DNA from: Pratylenchus scribneri
Lineage: Eukaryota > Nematoda > Chromadorea > Rhabditida > Pratylenchidae
Assembly: GCA_030063045.1 (NCBI GenBank)
Contig: JAQSEB010000037.1
Span: 1,488,001 to 1,552,000, forward strand
Reading direction: 5' to 3'
DNA length: 64,000 nt
The position numbers and the translations under genes are program-made. The notes beneath the pieces were generated by a model that was not told the origin of the DNA, ran no database searches, and saw nothing but the letters and a program-made list of their open reading frames with translations. Below, piece after piece: positions 60,815-64,000 of this stretch (positions within the stretch are counted from its first letter, which is position 1; every line of letters starts with the position of its first letter).

Positions 60815-61410
60815 ATAATTGATTCTAAAATGCGAGAATCAAGCCAACATAATTGATTCCAAATGCAAGAATCAAGCCAACATAATTGATTCCAAATGCA
60901 AGAATCAAGCTAACATAATTTATTCCAAAATGCGGGAATCAAGCCAACATAATTGATTCCAAATGCAAGAATCAAGCTAACATAATTTATTCCAAAATGC
61001 GGGAATCAAGCCAACATAATTGATTCCAAATGCAAGAATCAAGCTAATATAATTTATTCCAAAATGCGGGAATCAAGCCAACATAATTGATTCCAAAATG
61101 CGGGAATCAAGCCAACATAATTTATTCCAAAATGCGGGAATCAAGCCAACATAATTTATTCCAAAATGCGGGAATCAAGCTAAAGTAATTGATTCCAAAA
61201 GGCGGGAATCAAGTCAAAATATTGATTTCAAAGGCGGAAATCGTTAGCCAATTAATTGATTTCAAGGCGGAAATCAATATAAAAATTAACCAAAAATTTG
61301 ATTTCAAAGGCGGAAATCATCCTCATAATTGGCCATTAAAATTGATTTCAAAGGCGGAAATCATCCTCATAATTGGCCATTAAAATTGATTTCAAAAAGT
61401 GGAAACCTAA
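60815..61410. repeat. Minisatellite inside the retroelement
   Basis: About 12 units of ~33-39 bp (AATTGATTCCAAATGCAAGA, then ATCAAGCCAACAT) to ~61,210, followed by three or four units built on TTGATTTCAAAGGCGGAAATC with a 43-bp spacing. It lies between gag and the 3' LTR, where pol would normally be. Confidence 0.85.
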
Positions 61411-61603
61411 ATATTAATTAAAGGAGCCCAAAAGGGAGTGATTTAAGAAGGCAGAAATCTTAAATAAAAGCCACAGATTCCAAAGGATAGAATTCTTAAT
61501 AAAAAGGCGGCAGAAATCATGAGAAAAATAATATTAACTTTTGGCAAAAAATAATTAATAAGTTTGTATAACTGTTGCCACAAAAAATAATATTTGTAAT
61601 AGA

Positions 61604-62986
61604 TTAATATTTTTGATACAAAATGGCTCCGGTAATTGTATCATTTATTTTGCCATATGACGGCTCTTCCATTTCTTTTGTGTGATTAAAAATGGGATTT
61701 GAAATAGAATTTGAGTGGTTATTCTGTTTTCTAGAGGTGCAGATTAAAAAATGATGAAGCTCTTTATCTTTACATTGATGGCACCTTTTTCTGGATGGGC
61801 ATTGTTCTATAAAGTGACCGGTGGTCAGGCAATTGGGGCACCGGTTTTGTTGTTCCAGACGCTCTCTTATAAGAGCGGGAGAATAATATTGGGGACAAGC
61901 GGAGGGTTTGTGTCCCATTTCTTCACAGAGCGAACAATCGGCCCTTTTTCCCTCATTTTCCTCATTCAATATTGGGAAGACCCTGCGGATTAGCTCGTGA
62001 TTCTCTTGAGGGCCCAGAGGTACGGTACTTTGGGCAGGCTTGGGCTGGGAAATATCGCCACTAGATGACCCAATTGCTTCCTTCAATTGAACAAAACGGC
62101 CGAGGGCTTCTCGCCACTCTTTAGGTGTCCATTTTTTATTGGATGACATTTCCTTATCGAATAAATGTGCCTTTGCCTCATTTGGCATTTTTTCCTTAAG
62201 GGCAATTGTCAAAAAAGGGTTTGAGTTAATATCTACCCCCATCCCTTCTAATTGTCGGCAAATGCGTTCTACATTATCGTAAAAAATGCGTAAAGAATGA
62301 TGAGAATTGGATGGGCGCGGGAGATGAAACAATTCGCTTTGAAGCTGGGCGGAACGCCGCTCGTCATCTCCAAATCTTTTTAATAAAAGCTCAATGACAC
62401 TTAAATAATTGGCTTCGGATATGGCATATCCTTCTATTAGTCCTTTTGCAGGACCTCTTAATTTGCCCATTAAATATGTGAATTTTTGAGCGCCGGTTAG
62501 CGATTTATTATCGTGCACGGCATGCTCAAATGCGGCCCAAAAGGCTGGCCAATTGGACTCTTGTCCATCAAAAATAGGCAAATCTAGAGTGGGAAGGCGT
62601 ACATTTGGTACAAAATCATGAGACGGCGATTTTGGGTGCTCATCAGCCCTTTCTCCCACCCTTAATTTATCAATTTTTATATCAATATTTGTTTGCGCTT
62701 GAAACGCTTCATGTAAAATTAGAGCCGGTGATTTGTCCTTCACTTTAAATCCAGTAAAGGTATTTTCTTCATTTGTTCGATCATCGGCTGACAAGGATAT
62801 CATAACCTTAGTCCATTGATCGAGGAAGGCTTGGGCAACATTTATGCCCCGAGCTATTCCTTCGCCAGAAGCCCCTAAATCCGCTAGTGAGGGGGAATCG
62901 GCGGAATAAAGTGTTTTAGCCGTGGCAGTTTCTGCCAATAGGCTGTCCAAAGTCACCTCCAATTGATTACGAATGACTATAGACAT
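61604..62986 (-). CDS. BEL/Pao-type Gag polyprotein, gag only (460 aa)
   Basis: A single uninterrupted frame. Residues ~130-230 match the DUF1759-type capsid region of BEL/Pao elements (LPTLDLPIFDGQESNWPAFW...LMGKLRGPAKGLIEGY...LLKRFGDDE). Near the C-terminus there are two CCHC zinc knuckles of C-x2-C-x4-H-x4-C form (CSLCEEMGHKPSAC and CPNCLTTGHFIEQC) and a third C-x2-C...HH...C motif. The protein stops ~50 residues later without aspartic protease, reverse transcriptase, RNase H or integrase, and no such sequence lies between here and the 3' LTR. The intact frame suggests selection or a recent insertion. It would package element RNA; the polymerase must come from elsewhere. Confidence 0.9.
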   Translation of the reverse strand: MSIVIRNQLEVTLDSLLAETATAKTLYSADSPSLADLGASGEGIARGINVAQAFLDQWTKVMISLSADDRTNEENTFTGFKVKDKSPALILHEAFQAQTNIDIKIDKLRVGERADEHPKSPSHDFVPNVRLPTLDLPIFDGQESNWPAFWAAFEHAVHDNKSLTGAQKFTYLMGKLRGPAKGLIEGYAISEANYLSVIELLLKRFGDDERRSAQLQSELFHLPRPSNSHHSLRIFYDNVERICRQLEGMGVDINSNPFLTIALKEKMPNEAKAHLFDKEMSSNKKWTPKEWREALGRFVQLKEAIGSSSGDISQPKPAQSTVPLGPQENHELIRRVFPILNEENEGKRADCSLCEEMGHKPSACPQYYSPALIRERLEQQNRCPNCLTTGHFIEQCPSRKRCHQCKDKELHHFLICTSRKQNNHSNSISNPIFNHTKEMEEPSYGKINDTITGAILYQKY

Positions 62987-63416
62987 TTTTAATAATTTTT
63001 GCCCCCAAGGATAATTAAATAAATAAAAATTTAACTATTAACGGGCTTAAAGAATGATGAAAATTTTGTCTAATTTTTGAATAATTATTTGCCGAAATAG
63101 CCAAAAATTAGAATAAAATGCGAATTCTAAATGGCCAATAAATTTTTGAACAAAATGAGGTGATTTGTCTAAATGGCCAGTAAATTATGAATAAATTAAG
63201 AATTTAACAAAAGGCTTATAAAATTTTGAATAAAGGGATTTGCCTAAAGGCCGATAATTTTGAATAAAATTAAATGAATTTGTCAAAAATGGCAAAAGGT
63301 GAGTTTGAAGGGTTAAACCCTACAAGTTTTTGCCTCAATGGCCAATAAATAAAAGTTTGCCCTAATGGCTAATATAATAGGGTTTTGAAACTGTTAAACC
63401 CACCTGAAGAGCCTTT
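62987..63416 (-). other. Leader region of the retroelement
   Basis: AT-rich 5' untranslated leader between the primer-binding position and the gag start, with loosely repeated motifs (AAATGGCCA(A/G)TAAA, TTTGCC(T/C)AAA.GGC). No coding sequence. Confidence 0.5.
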
Positions 63417-63462
63417 GCCCGATTAGCTCTCAGTCGGTAGAGCAACTGCTGCTCTTAATCCA
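63417..63462 (-). other. Putative primer-binding site resembling the 5' half of tRNA-Lys(CUU)
   Basis: Read on the plus strand the sequence is GCCCGATTAGCTCTCAGTCG, then GTAGAGCA, then CTCTTAATC. It thus has the acceptor 5' strand, the D-arm and a lysine CUU anticodon loop, then stops exactly at the LTR boundary. The 3' half of a tRNA is absent, so it is not a tRNA gene. On the minus strand it follows LTR ...GCCGACA as TGGATTAAGAGC, the position of a primer-binding site. Confidence 0.65.
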
Positions 63463-64000
63463 TGTCGGCAACAAATCCCGCTAGGATTGGCCAACGCAAC
63501 CGCGGTCCACAGCACGCCCCGACAGGACGGATGGACCAAACCAAAGAAGAGAAGTTGATGATTCAAGGCAAGGCAAAAGGCGGCCAAACCCGAACCGAAC
63601 AAATGTCCACAGCAACGGTAGACGCACCAAAGATGATAATGTCCACAGCAAAAGGCAGCAGCAGACGAACCAATGTCCAAGGCAATCCCCACGGATGATG
63701 GACGAAACTGAAAGAGAAAACCCCAAAGCCAAGAACCGAAATTGAACCCAATAAACCAAATTTGAATGAACGGCGATCAAATATTTATTGGGGCCAAAAT
63801 AGACGTTAAATGACAGCAATGGGGGGAAGGAATAAAGGAATCCAACCAAAAGAAGGGTAAGGCGAGATCATTTTATATCCCATCGAGAGGGGCGTGGGCA
63901 ACGGTCGAGATTCTTAATCGGGCAATGGGCCAACAAGCAAGATCCGGAGCTAAGCCAGTGGGGAAGAGAGCCAAATTGAGGAGGAGCAAGCCAATGTGCC
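63463..64000 (-). mobile_element. Right (5') LTR of the BEL/Pao-type element, cut by the window end
   Basis: Direct repeat of 59780-60317. As the gag frame is on the minus strand, this is the 5' LTR; its outer end lies beyond the window. Apparent identity of the two LTRs points to a recent insertion. Confidence 0.8.

Noticed and set aside
63417..63462. Possible tRNA-Lys gene
   Set aside because: Only the 5' half is present; after the anticodon loop the sequence continues directly in the LTR with no T-arm or acceptor 3' strand.

Overview
The window is nuclear DNA of a nematode. It is strongly AT-rich, its genes are cut by many short introns (35-60 nt is common), and it carries two nematode-type chemoreceptor families, nematode Ly6/ET-like cysteine-rich proteins and a BEL/Pao gag. 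No rRNA, bacterial gene or CRISPR array was seen. Base composition and repeat style would fit a tylenchid (possibly plant-parasitic) nematode, but that is inference and the species cannot be named from the sequence.

Layout. (1) 64-~9,660 minus: a HECW/NEDL-type HECT ubiquitin ligase, read from HECW_N, C2, WW1, WW2 and helical box to the HECT cysteine; one intron holds a 19-bp satellite. (2) 10.4-16.7 kb: three small secreted, GPI-anchor-like, ten/eleven-cysteine Ly6/ET-type proteins, two of them a tandem duplication; an hsp20 gene lies antisense inside the last intron of the third. (3) 18.5-23.5 kb: two tandem Sra-superfamily chemoreceptors with the same five-exon structure, followed by a second satellite sharing a 17-bp core with the first. 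(4) 24.7-30.3 kb: gene-poor, with a few small candidate peptides and an isolated first exon of a receptor. (5) 30.9-34.4 kb minus: a type-B carboxylesterase. (6) 34.4-40.4 kb: repeat-rich, no convincing gene. (7) 40.4-43.4 kb: a complete seven-exon chemoreceptor of another family, then a small secreted-protein candidate on the other strand. (8) 45.6-53.8 kb: a MOV10/Armitage-like SF1 RNA helicase. (9) 54.6-57.8 kb minus: an SLC25A46-like mitochondrial outer-membrane protein, complete in ten exons. (10) 58.2-59.2 kb: a fold-back DNA element. (11) 59.8-64 kb: a young LTR element of BEL/Pao type that has gag but no pol, with a tRNA-half-like sequence at its primer-binding position.

The genes do not form one pathway. 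The shared theme is repeat invasion of introns: at least three families of palindromic MITE-like elements recur almost only in introns. Tandem duplication (Ly6-like genes, receptors) is the second theme. Exon boundaries were set by hand from GT/GC-AG sites, frame continuity and family alignment from memory; no database search was possible.
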